In this document: piece by piece, positions 17,635 to 25,188 of the stretch
How positions within the stretch are numbered: the stretch's first letter is position 1
Layout of the letters: every line of letters starts with the position of its first letter
Origin: an uncultured bacterium
GTDB taxonomy: Bacteria; Bacillota; Clostridia; Peptostreptococcales; Anaerovoracaceae
Length of the DNA: 30,750 nt
Assembly: GCA_905214225.1 (NCBI GenBank)
Contig: CAJMLL010000030.1
Span: 1 to 30,750 of the forward strand
Direction: 5' to 3'
Position numbers and translations under genes: made by a program
Notes under the pieces: model-generated
Seen by the model: the letters and a program-made list of their open reading frames with translations, nothing else
Told to the model about the DNA's origin: nothing
The model's database searches: none

Positions 17635-18016
17635 GGGCCGTGATGCACGGATACCTGCTGCATTCAGACAGGAAAACCCCAGCGCTGCCAGAACCTTCCG
17701 CACGACTGTCTCATCACTTTTTCGATTCATCACGTTAAAGCAGATGGGTAATTTGTTCCATCTGTATGCAATTTACTACTTTAAAATTTTAGCATTTTAA
17801 AGTGATAAATTGCACTAAACCCTAAATATACAGCCTGTTTTTCGTTGATATTACAAGGCATATGATTTATGAGCATCAAATTTATATTAAATGTAAAAAA
17901 TAACCGTAAATTTTCTTCCATGACTGCCGCAAATGGTGTATAGTGTACTTCAGTATGAACCAGGGAACAGCTGCTGCTTCAGTTAGGACGCCTGGGTTAC
18001 GTAGAAGGAGGACGCA
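17635..18016 (+). other. Spacer between the tandem transporters
   Basis: This 382-bp spacer is mostly A+T-rich. It contains a CAGATGG/CCATCTG hairpin (about 17742-17764), the 48-bp palindrome listed separately, and a possible promoter before the second transporter (TTCCAT at 17916-17921, 17-bp spacer, TATAGT at 17939-17944). Its transcript would have an AACCAGG...CCTGGGTT hairpin just before the ribosome binding site. Confidence 0.45.
17767..17814. repeat. 48-bp imperfect palindrome
   Basis: TGCAATTTA (17767-17775) and ACTTTAAAAT (17778-17787) are mirrored by ATTTTAAAGT (17794-17803) and TAAATTGCA (17806-17814), around a 6-nt loop. This gives 19 perfectly matched pairs plus one wobble and one mismatch. 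No T-run follows on either strand. It could be an operator, a cruciform or a small mobile-repeat relic. Confidence 0.75.
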
Positions 18017-19000
18017 ATGACCAAACGGACACAAAGTACGATTCTGCTCTTTATCACGGCATTTATCTGGGGTTCTGCCTTTGTCGCGCAGAAGATGGGC
18101 GGCGCGATCGGTGCCTTCACCTATAACGGAATTCGTACTCTGCTCGGAGGCCTGATCCTGATTCCGCTGATTATTCTTGCCAGCCGCGCGGACATCGGCG
18201 AGGCACAGAAGAGCAGGGAAGACCGGCGCGCAGAATGGAAGGTTCTGCTGATCGGCGGATTTCTCTGCGGACTGACACATTTTCTTGCATCCAGCCTTCA
18301 GCAGTTCGGTGTCGCCTATACTTCGGCTTCTAAATCCGGTTTCATCACCTCTTTATATGCTGTGCTCATTCCGATTTTCTCCGTCCTGATCGGAAAGAAG
18401 ATCCGCCCGGTTATCTGGGTCAGCGCCGTGCTGAGCGTTGCAGGTCTGTATCTGATTTCCCTGAAAGGCGGCCGGATGACCTTCCAGAAAGGCGATATTC
18501 TGACACTCCTCTGTGCCGTGTTCTTTGCTCTCCAGCTGATGCTGATCGGCCACTATGCGCCAAAGTGTAACGGAATCAAGCTTTCTTCCATTCAGTTCAT
18601 CATCTCCGGACTGATGGGAATAATCTGTATGTTCATCTTCGAAAATCCGCAGATTTCCAGCATTCTGCACGCTTGGAAGGCGATCGCCTATGGCGGAATT
18701 ATGTCCACCGGAGTCGGCTATACACTGGAAATCCTTGGACAGAAACATGTCCCGGCAGCAGAAGCTTCTCTGATTCTCTGCCTGGAATCCGTATTCTCTG
18801 CAGTTACTGGCATTCTGCTGCTTCACGAAATGCTGTCGCCGCTGGAATTTACCGGATGCGCCCTGATCTTCGGAGCCGTTGTTTTATCACAGCTTCCGGG
18901 AAAGAAACCGGCCGACACTGCTGTTTCCAGCAGATACAGTCAGGCAGACGAAACTGCCTCTTCACAGAATGAGAACGATAACGAACGCCGCGCAGCCTGA
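18017..19000 (+). CDS. EamA/DMT family transporter (second of the tandem pair)
   Basis: A 327-residue paralogue of the preceding transporter, with the same helix pattern and motifs: LFITAFIWGSAFVAQKMGG in helix 1, ASKSGFITSLYAVLIPIFSV and GQKHVPAAEASLILCLESVF. About ten membrane helices are expected. It differs by a hydrophilic tail of roughly 30 residues after SQLPGKKPADTAV, rich in Ser, Asn and Glu. The ribosome binding site GGAGG is 5 nt before the ATG. A separate promoter is likely, because a 382-bp spacer with a palindrome lies between the copies. The pair looks like a local duplication, and the spacing suggests they are regulated separately. The substrate is unknown. Confidence 0.9.
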   Translation: MTKRTQSTILLFITAFIWGSAFVAQKMGGAIGAFTYNGIRTLLGGLILIPLIILASRADIGEAQKSREDRRAEWKVLLIGGFLCGLTHFLASSLQQFGVAYTSASKSGFITSLYAVLIPIFSVLIGKKIRPVIWVSAVLSVAGLYLISLKGGRMTFQKGDILTLLCAVFFALQLMLIGHYAPKCNGIKLSSIQFIISGLMGIICMFIFENPQISSILHAWKAIAYGGIMSTGVGYTLEILGQKHVPAAEASLILCLESVFSAVTGILLLHEMLSPLEFTGCALIFGAVVLSQLPGKKPADTAVSSRYSQADETASSQNENDNERRAA

Positions 19001-19057
19001 TTATTCATCTTTTCCGCTTTTCCGTTATTTTCTTCCCAATATTTCCGATGAATTGTG

Positions 19058-19063
19058 TATAAT
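19058..19063 (+). promoter_or_regulatory. -10 element of the purine permease promoter
   Basis: A perfect TATAAT lies 144 bp before the permease start. The -35 is poor (TTCCCA-like at about 19033). Transcription from about 19070 would produce the leader described next. Confidence 0.5.
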
Positions 19064-19098
19064 AGATTTATTCGTTATCACGCGTGTGTTTCTGTTCA

Positions 19099-19149
19099 TA
19101 CATGGCGGCCCTGAACGGACTGCTCCATGTACATTCGATACGGCAGGGC
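19099..19149 (+). promoter_or_regulatory. Pseudoknot-capable leader of the purine permease
   Basis: TACATGG (19099-19105) pairs perfectly with CCATGTA (19125-19131). The loop of that hairpin holds GCCCTG (19108-19113), which is complementary to CAGGGC (19144-19149), allowing an H-type pseudoknot 50-100 nt before the permease start. The sequence does not match the guanine/adenine riboswitch core. Whether it is regulatory is inference. Confidence 0.4.
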
Positions 19150-19206
19150 ATACGCGGCCTACATCTTTATTCGCTATTCTTTGAGATAATAAAAGGAGCA
19201 ATGTTC

Positions 19207-20577
19207 ATGGAAAAGCTTTTCAAGCTGCAGGAACACGGCACGAATGTGAAGACGGAGATTGCCTCTGGAGTGACAACATTCCTGGCAATGGTCTACATTC
19301 TCGCTGTCAATCCGAGCATTCTGTCTGCAGCCGGAATGAACCCGACGTATATCTTTACAGCGACCTGCGTATCTGCAGGAATCGCAACACTCTGCATGGC
19401 CTTCTTCGCCAATTACCCGGTTGCTCTGGCTTCCGGAATGGGACTGAACGCCTACTTCGCCTACACGGTTGTCCCGGAAATCGTCAAGAGCGGCGTCACC
19501 AACGCCTGGCAGGTCGCACTGACCGCAGTATTTGTTGAGGGTATCATTTTCATCCTTCTGTCTCTGACGAACTTCAGAGAGAAGCTGGTTAATGACATCC
19601 CGTCCAACCTGAAGCACGCGATCACTGCCGGAATCGGCCTCTTCATCGCCATCGTCGGTCTGAAGAACGCCGGTGTCGTCACAGGAGACAAGTCCACGCT
19701 GATCAAATTCGGCTCCCTGGGAACTCCGCAGGTTGCACTTGCACTTCTGGGAATTCTGATTGTCGCTGTTCTTTACCATTTCAACGTCAAGGGCTACATC
19801 CTCCTGGGCATCCTGATCACCTGGGTTCTGGGAATGATTGCGCAGGCCACAGGCTGGTACGTCGTCAACCCGAAGATGGACATGTATTCCCTGTATCCGT
19901 CCTTCAGCTTCAGCAGCCTGATTCCTAAGGACGGCAACATCTGGAAGTTCGATTTTGCCTGGGCCGGAAACAACCTGCTCCAGTTTGCGATCATCACCTT
20001 CTCCTTCCTGTTCGTCGACATCTTCGACACGGTCGGAACCCTGATCGGAGTCGCAAACAATGCGGGACTTCTAGACGAGAACGGAAACCTCCAGAACGCC
20101 AAGGGAGCGCTGCTCGCTGACGCAGTCGGAACTGTATTCGGATCCATCATGGGAACGTCCACAGTAACCTCTTTCGTTGAGTCTACCGCAGGTGTAGCCA
20201 ACGGCGGACGTACCGGACTGACTTCCGTCACCACAGCGATTCTCTTCTTCATTTCGCTGTTCTTCAGCCCGATTTTCCTTGCAATTCCATCCTTTGCCAC
20301 AACACCGGCACTGGTATGGGTCGGCCTGCTGATGCTGCAGAACATTAAAGAAGTCGACTTCAGCCACGACATCGCGGACACCGTCGGCGCATTCCTCGCC
20401 ATCATCATGATGCCGTTCACCTCTTCCATCGCGAGCGGAATTATGTGGGGCATGATTTCCTGGGTAATCCTGAAGGTGATCACAGGAAAGGCTAAGGACG
20501 TCAAGCCGGTTATGTGGATCTCATTCGTGCTTTTCGCGCTGTACGCCGTGAAGCTCGCTATGGCCCCGGCCGCTTAA
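19207..20577 (+). CDS. NCS2-family purine permease (AzgA-like guanine/hypoxanthine type)
   Basis: A proton-coupled nucleobase permease of 456 residues with about 12-14 membrane segments. Family hallmarks are MEKLFKLQEHGTNVKTEIAS at the start, TTFLAMVYILAVNPSILS, the ASGMGLNAYFAYTVV segment, and FLFVDIFDTVGTLIGVA containing the binding-site acid. Next comes GTSTVTSFVESTAGVANGGR with the conserved glutamate, then TSSIASGIMWGMISWVI. These place it with the AzgA/PbuG branch that imports hypoxanthine, guanine or adenine. I choose ATG 19207, 8 nt after AGGAG, rather than ATG 19201, which is too close to the site. The phosphoribosyltransferase gene next door fits purine salvage. Confidence 0.93.
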   Translation: MEKLFKLQEHGTNVKTEIASGVTTFLAMVYILAVNPSILSAAGMNPTYIFTATCVSAGIATLCMAFFANYPVALASGMGLNAYFAYTVVPEIVKSGVTNAWQVALTAVFVEGIIFILLSLTNFREKLVNDIPSNLKHAITAGIGLFIAIVGLKNAGVVTGDKSTLIKFGSLGTPQVALALLGILIVAVLYHFNVKGYILLGILITWVLGMIAQATGWYVVNPKMDMYSLYPSFSFSSLIPKDGNIWKFDFAWAGNNLLQFAIITFSFLFVDIFDTVGTLIGVANNAGLLDENGNLQNAKGALLADAVGTVFGSIMGTSTVTSFVESTAGVANGGRTGLTSVTTAILFFISLFFSPIFLAIPSFATTPALVWVGLLMLQNIKEVDFSHDIADTVGAFLAIIMMPFTSSIASGIMWGMISWVILKVITGKAKDVKPVMWISFVLFALYAVKLAMAPAA

Positions 20578-20607
20578 TCACACATACTCATAGCATACAG
20601 AAATTAC

Positions 20608-20636
20608 CGGATTTCAGGGATTTTCCCTGGAATCCG
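20608..20636 (+). terminator. Stable hairpin between permease and phosphoribosyltransferase genes
   Basis: CGGATTTCAGGG (20608-20619) pairs with CCCTGGAATCCG (20625-20636), 12 bp with one wobble and a 5-nt loop. The tail is only CTTCTGTCTTT, so it may be a weak terminator or an RNA-stability element that sets different expression of the two genes. Confidence 0.5.
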
Positions 20637-20685
20637 CTTCTGTCTTTATGGACAAAATTCAAACTGACAAGGAGGCATTTTTCAC

Positions 20686-21240
20686 ATGTATTACGAAATG
20701 ACTATTGCAGGACATAAACGACAGCTCCCGATCTGCCCGATCAGCGACACTCTGTCCATCGCCGGATTCGTTATGTTCGGCGACTCTGAGATCACGGTGG
20801 ACGCCGCCAGACTTCTTCTGGAGAAGGCGCCGGAATTCGACGTCATCGTCACGGCAGAATCCAAGGGAATTCCTCTGGCACACGAAATGTCACGCCAGAG
20901 CAATTTTGCCGACTACGTCGTCATGCGCAAGGCGCCGAAGCTCTATATGACCAACGTGATGTCCACAGACGTCAACTCTATCACCACGGACCACATCCAG
21001 ACGCTCTGCATCGGCGAGCACGAGGTAAATCTGATCAGGGGCCGCCGCGTCCTGATCGCAGACGACGTCATCAGCACCGGCGAATCCCTGCGTTCCATGG
21101 AGGCATTGGTCAACCAGGCAGGCGGAAACATCGTCGGAAGAATGGCCGTCCTCGCAGAGGGAGATTCTGCAGACCGCACAGACATCACCTTCCTGGAAAA
21201 ACTCCCGCTTTTCCATTCCGACGGTACACCGATTGACTAG
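20686..21240 (+). CDS. Purine phosphoribosyltransferase (adenine type likely)
   Basis: A type I phosphoribosyltransferase of 184 residues that would convert a free purine and PRPP to a nucleotide. The PRPP-binding motif is VLIADDVISTGES (about 122-134, acids D126 and D127), and the upstream DVIVTAESKGIPLAHEMSRQ resembles the APRT segment around EaRGF. YVVMRKAPKLY matches the APRT VxxRKxxKLP. The N-terminus (MYYEMTIAGHKRQLPICPIS) is unlike classical APRT, so the base specificity is uncertain; xanthine or a PyrR-like role is less likely. AAGGAGG lies 10 nt before the ATG. It follows the purine permease and is 14 nt before the phosphohexomutase gene, with which it must be cotranscribed. Confidence 0.8.
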   Translation: MYYEMTIAGHKRQLPICPISDTLSIAGFVMFGDSEITVDAARLLLEKAPEFDVIVTAESKGIPLAHEMSRQSNFADYVVMRKAPKLYMTNVMSTDVNSITTDHIQTLCIGEHEVNLIRGRRVLIADDVISTGESLRSMEALVNQAGGNIVGRMAVLAEGDSADRTDITFLEKLPLFHSDGTPID

Positions 21241-21254
21241 GAGGAAGATCCAAT

Positions 21255-22880
21255 ATGTCAGACATTAACTTTCATGCACTGCAGAACGGAAGCGACATCC
21301 GCGGCGTGGCAATCGGCGGAGTCGAAGGCGAACCGGTAAACCTCACCCCTGCGGCCTGCTCCTTGATCGCACAGGGCTTCCTGGTCTGGCTTTGTCAGAA
21401 GACGGGAAAGGCTCCGGAGGACCTGACGATCACCATCGGCCGCGACCCGAGACTCTCCGGCGAATCCCTGCTGCAGGCCTTCACAGACGGGCTGAAAGCT
21501 TTCGGCACGCGCACCATCGACTGCGGCCTGGCTTCCACACCGGCCATGTTCATGTCCACCGTATTTCCAGAAATCAGCGCGGACGGCGCAGTCATGGTCA
21601 CCGCAAGCCACCTGCCCTTCAACCGCAACGGACTGAAATTCTTCAGTAAAGATGGAGGACTCGACAAAAAAGACATTGCAAGGATCCTGACTGCCGCCGA
21701 AAATAACGAAAAACCGGCAGCGCTCCGCGAAGGGGCATCTTCCGGCAGACCACATGCAGGCTCCGCCTCATCCGCTGCAGATCAGGCTGTTGCTTCAAAA
21801 GGCTCTCAGCCGGCCCTGATGGACCTGTATTCCGCGCATCTCCGTGGCCTGATCCAGAAGGCCGTTCCGGGAGAAAAACCTCTCTCCGGCCTGAAAATCG
21901 CCGTTGACTGCGGAAACGGCGCGGGCGGATTCTATGTCAGCAAAGTTCTTCAGCCTCTGGGCGCGGATACGTCTGCCAGCCAGTTCCTGGAACCGGACGG
22001 CAGATTTCCGAACCATATTCCAAACCCGGAAAATGAAGCAGCGATGGCAGCCATTACGGACGCCGTAAACAAGAATCACTGCGATCTCGGCATCATTTTC
22101 GACACGGACGTAGACCGCTCTTCCGCTGTTGATGAGCAGGGAAGGGAGATCAACCGCAATGGAATCGTCGCCATGGCCGCGGCTCTGATCGCGGACGAAT
22201 ACCCGGGCACAACCGTTGTAACGGACAGCATCACCAGCAACGAACTCACCGATTATCTGGAAAACCGCCTGAAACTGCATCATCTCCGTTTTAAGAGGGG
22301 ATACCGCAACGTCATTAACAAGGCGGCGGAACTGAATGCAGAAGGAACTGATGCACAGCTGGCCATCGAAACTTCCGGCCACGCAGCATATAAGGAGAAT
22401 TATTTCCTGGATGATGGCGCTTATCTGGCGACACGTATCATTATCCGTCTGGCGCAGCTGAAGAGGGAAGGAAAAGAGATTTCTTCCGTCATCGCCGACC
22501 TGAAGGAGCCTGAAGAGGCTGTGGAAATCCGCATGCCGATCACAGAAGAAGATCACAATGCCGCAGGCAGTGCGATTCTGAGCGCCGTAGAAGCCTGGGC
22601 AGAGGAGCAGGACGCCGCCGCTGGCGCAGCCGGCAATTCCGGCCTTCAGATTCATCTGGTCAAGCCGAATTACGAAGGCGTCCGCGTCCAGTTCAGCGGA
22701 AATGTTCAGGGCTGGTTCCTGCTGAGAAAGTCTCTACACGATCCGATCATGCCGCTGAATATTGAAGCGGAGGAAAAGGGCGGCTGCAGACAGATTGCCG
22801 CAGAACTTTTCAAAGCCTTGGAGAATATCTCCGGAATGGACACAGGAAAGCTGACCGCATTCATCCATAATGAGAAGTAA
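21255..22880 (+). CDS. Phosphomannomutase/phosphoglucomutase family enzyme
   Basis: An alpha-D-phosphohexomutase moving phosphate between C1 and C6 of a hexose (or between positions of a pentose). The phosphoserine loop is TASHLPFNRNG (S118), the metal loop FDTDVDRSS (D283, D285, D287), and the sugar-binding loop ETSGHAA (from E372). The C-terminal phosphate-binding loop contains NYEGVRVQFSG. At 541 residues it is long for the family (about 450-500). An Ala/Ser/Gly-rich insert of about 35 residues lies between domains 1 and 2 (EGASSGRPHAGSASSAADQA). AGGAGGA precedes the ATG by 8 nt. Exact substrate cannot be told from sequence. Its coupling to a purine phosphoribosyltransferase would also suit a phosphopentose-like role, but that is inference. 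Confidence 0.88.
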   Translation: MSDINFHALQNGSDIRGVAIGGVEGEPVNLTPAACSLIAQGFLVWLCQKTGKAPEDLTITIGRDPRLSGESLLQAFTDGLKAFGTRTIDCGLASTPAMFMSTVFPEISADGAVMVTASHLPFNRNGLKFFSKDGGLDKKDIARILTAAENNEKPAALREGASSGRPHAGSASSAADQAVASKGSQPALMDLYSAHLRGLIQKAVPGEKPLSGLKIAVDCGNGAGGFYVSKVLQPLGADTSASQFLEPDGRFPNHIPNPENEAAMAAITDAVNKNHCDLGIIFDTDVDRSSAVDEQGREINRNGIVAMAAALIADEYPGTTVVTDSITSNELTDYLENRLKLHHLRFKRGYRNVINKAAELNAEGTDAQLAIETSGHAAYKENYFLDDGAYLATRIIIRLAQLKREGKEISSVIADLKEPEEAVEIRMPITEEDHNAAGSAILSAVEAWAEEQDAAAGAAGNSGLQIHLVKPNYEGVRVQFSGNVQGWFLLRKSLHDPIMPLNIEAEEKGGCRQIAAELFKALENISGMDTGKLTAFIHNEK

Positions 22881-23005
22881 GTGGAGAAAACCGTCTGCAG
22901 ATTGAAACCGCTTTAACGGTAATTATTTTCCTTTTTAATTTCATATGGGCATGGATTTCGGACTTCACAGACACACAGACCTAACCCGAGATCATGTATA
23001 ACAAC

Positions 23006-23048
23006 CCGGCTGAATATCTCAAATCGAGATTTCAGCCGGATGTTTTTT
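23006..23048 (+). terminator. Intrinsic terminator downstream of the phosphohexomutase
   Basis: CCGGCTGAATATCTC (23006-23020) pairs with GAGATTTCAGCCGG (23026-23039), 14 bp with one bulge, followed by ATGTTTTTT. It lies about 125 nt past the gene and should end the permease-phosphoribosyltransferase-mutase transcript. Confidence 0.85.
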
Positions 23049-23295
23049 ATCCTATCATATGACCAACTAATGCAGCTTCGCTGCACGCATATAGAACCCA
23101 TACCACGATTCATATCCGCTCCATCCAGCCATTGCTGCGCACAATACATGGAAATTATTTTCCTATTTTAAATCACATATAATCCCACCGGACAAACTTA
23201 AAGTCTGTATCAATTCACTGAATATTACATAATTAATTTCCATCAAAGAACAAACAAAGCAGTAAACAACACCGAACTGCGCAAGTAAAAGGGCA

Positions 23296-23325
23296 GGGCA
23301 GCCTGATCAGTATGCCCGATTTTTT
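23296..23325. terminator. Weak bidirectional terminator-like hairpin
   Basis: GGGCA (23296-23300) pairs with TGCCC (23313-23317) around a CTGATCAG palindrome, followed by GATTTTTT on the plus strand. On the minus strand a CCCTTTT follows. No clear gene feeds it from either side. Confidence 0.35.
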
Positions 23326-23683
23326 CTCCGGATTTCTTCCTGGCGAGGCTCGCGGGCTGGCGGAATCGGCATCAAAATTTCAAGACCGAAAAGTCGTTTT
23401 CCAGAAGCGGGCCGGAACTTCCGCAGCAGTCAGGAGCAGCATCGCCAGGTTCACTTTTGCCGCGGCAGCAAGTCGATTTCAATAGAACAAAAATCTTTGC
23501 AGCGGTTTTCCTCAGGCTGAATGTGGGCGAATTTTCTCTGTCCGGCACCCCAAAAACTTTTCCAGATCACTTTCCCATGCTGAATATTTATCCGCATTTC
23601 CGCCAAAAAGATATAAGGGTTCGCATTTGTGTTTTCATATCCTCCCATCCGAAGCTCTGGCGCCGTCAGCTTTTCTCTCAGAA

Positions 23684-23713
23684 TGATTCCCTGCATATAT
23701 GAAGGGAATCATC
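23684..23713. repeat. Perfect 10-bp inverted repeat
   Basis: ATGATTCCCT (23684-23693) and AGGGAATCAT (23704-23713) flank a 10-nt loop. There is no T-run. It is a likely hairpin or protein-binding site in an otherwise unassigned region. Confidence 0.65.
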
Positions 23714-24268
23714 CCCCCGATGCAGCACCAAAAACCTGATTCTTTTCGCGCAGTCCCAGACAAAGTTCTGAGCGCATCTTCCACTGCCCCCATATCCGCA
23801 TCGTATATCGCTATTAAGCTTTTTACTTGTAAATTTCTTTTCCCGGTAGTATGATAAATATCGGCGAACGTAAATAAGCGATACGTGTATTGTAAATGTA
23901 CGATGAAGCACGGATACAAATGCATACATCGATCATACAGATATAGAAACCGCATCTGTATTCCGGCCCTATATATAGAAGCTGCTGTACTGTTCTCCGG
24001 GTGATCTTCGCCGGAACCGGTCAGATTCCGGCAGGACAGTCGTCCCGTTTCCATCCTGTACAGACAGCACCGGGCAAACATCGGAAGAAGCAGAACATCC
24101 TTCAGCAGCAAACAGATGGCAGATGAAAAGCTTCCGATCTGCATTCGGGCATCCCGTGTTCTATACGCTTATCCGGTTTCATCTGCAGCAGAACCTTCTG
24201 CGTCGCAGCTGCGTTGATCCACGTTCAGCTATTTTATTTTTATTCATATTATGTAATTTTAATACGCA

Positions 24269-24281
24269 CGCATATTATGCG
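24269..24281. promoter_or_regulatory. Candidate operator before the ArsR-type gene
   Basis: CGCATA-T-TATGCG is a perfect palindrome of 6-bp arms, 27 bp before the regulator start codon. ArsR-family proteins usually repress their own gene through such dyads. The function is inferred from position. Confidence 0.5.
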
Positions 24282-24308
24282 GTATTTGTAAATCAGGAGA
24301 ACTATATT

Positions 24309-24644
24309 ATGAGAATTCGCAAGAACAAAGACTATGATCTGCAGCTCGACGGCATCGACCTGGAACTGATTGCCAGCGTCTCGGACGCACTCGCGCATCC
24401 GGTACGTCTGCTCCTCTTCCGCTACATCATGCAGCAGAACCGCAAAATGAAAAACGTCTGCACCAAGGACCTGACCAGTGTATTTGACTACGCACAGGCG
24501 ACCATTTCCCAGCACATGAAACGCCTTGTGAAGTCCGGCCTGGTGGAAGTAAAGAAGGTCGACCGCTTCAATTATTACTTTGCGAACATGGGCGTTTTAA
24601 TGCGTTACTTAGATGCATCCAAGAAATTTTCCATCGTCAAATAG
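24309..24644 (+). CDS. ArsR-family winged-helix transcriptional regulator
   Basis: A 111-residue DNA-binding protein. SVSDALAHPVRLLLFRYIMQ is the typical ArsR opening (family xxALadptRlxIL), CTKDLTSVFDYAQATISQHM is the helix-turn-helix with TISQHMKRLVKSGLVEVKK as recognition helix and wing start, and DRFNYYFAN completes the wing. I see no clear metal-binding cysteine pair; the single cysteine (in NVCTKDL) sits before the HTH. So it may sense something other than arsenic or cadmium. The basic N-terminus MRIRKNKDYDLQLDG is an extension. CAGGAGA lies 8-9 nt before the ATG, which I prefer to an upstream ATG in the same frame that lacks a site. It appears monocistronic, and no obvious target gene adjoins it. 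Confidence 0.85.
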   Translation: MRIRKNKDYDLQLDGIDLELIASVSDALAHPVRLLLFRYIMQQNRKMKNVCTKDLTSVFDYAQATISQHMKRLVKSGLVEVKKVDRFNYYFANMGVLMRYLDASKKFSIVK

Positions 24645-25188
24645 TAAGTATGTATTTACGAATTATTCCTGCATTATTTTTTTCATCCTGTCATTCATCC
24701 TGCTGAGCGAGCAGATGATCGACGCCGGTGAATGATGATGCAGGATTTATCTTCATAATATTTTTCACTTAATTCAGTCTTTTGTCCAGGGTCGTATTGT
24801 ACCGCAGTATCCATCCATTATTATTTGTGACGTAATATTCTGCAATTTATTATTTCTCAACTGCAAAAACGTCGCCCGGGAGTGCATTTTTTTGAGATCA
24901 GTTCGGTTTAAAAATGTGAAATCGGAGCAGGTTGACGATGTCGGACGCATCAGGTGCTTATATTCTTCGTCTGACGGAAAGACAATAAAAAACCGCTTTG
25001 GAATTACTCTGCGCATAAGCACGCTGTCAGATCATTCACAACGCGGTGTCTCCTTGCTGCTGCCCAGTGGAAAGATGGTGTGTTTTGTCCGGAACTGACG
25101 GATCAAAATTCCCGAAACATGAGTATATCGTATTCATTATGCCAGGCCCTGAGCGGCTGCTAATTCCGTGATGGACTGCTCATGGGAA
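24645..25188. other. 544-bp spacer, ArsR to cbiL
   Basis: No recognised gene. A hairpin CTGCT/AGCAG (24700-24714) nested in an ATCCTGC/GCAGGAT pair (24697-24746) may help end the regulator transcript. The stretch at 24831-24854 matches 30404-30427 at 22 of 24 positions. Overlapping ORFs on both strands (minus 25022-24774, plus 24892-25098) look like chance or relic sequence. Confidence 0.45.

Larger units (their letters stand above)
22881..24308. other. 1.4-kb region without a recognisable gene
   Basis: Several short ORFs exist on both strands but none has a good ribosome binding site plus a recognisable sequence. The longest, on the minus strand at 24144-23635, is 169 codons of unfamiliar composition. 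The region holds a strong terminator (23006-23048), a TGCAGC/GCTGCA hairpin (23071-23085) and a weaker terminator-like hairpin (23296-23317). It also has a perfect 10-bp inverted repeat (23684-23713) and a near-repeat containing AATTATTTTCCT at about 22920 and 23152. It may be decayed coding DNA or contain small RNAs. Confidence 0.5.

Noticed and set aside
17527..17733. 68-codon minus-strand ORF overlapping the first transporter's 3' end
   Set aside because: No ribosome binding site; most of it is antisense to the transporter.
21795..22655. 286-codon open frame on the minus strand opposite the phosphohexomutase
   Set aside because: Antisense to conserved mutase motifs and without a family resemblance or start signal.
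23451..23696. 81-codon minus-strand ORF followed by a terminator-like hairpin
   Set aside because: No ribosome binding site before its ATG and no recognisable sequence; the hairpin alone is not enough to call a gene.
23960..24110. Sequence GCCGGAACCGG...GGACAGTCGTCCCG resembling a fragment of a cobalamin riboswitch
   Set aside because: The B12 box and the GCCACTG element are missing, and the downstream gene is an ArsR regulator.
23635..24144. 169-codon minus-strand ORF
   Set aside because: Cys/Arg-rich unfamiliar sequence without motifs, overlapping another frame with similar length and the 23684-23713 inverted repeat.
24774..25098. Overlapping 82-codon (minus) and 68-codon (plus) ORFs
   Set aside because: They oppose each other, neither has a good start site, and neither resembles a known family.
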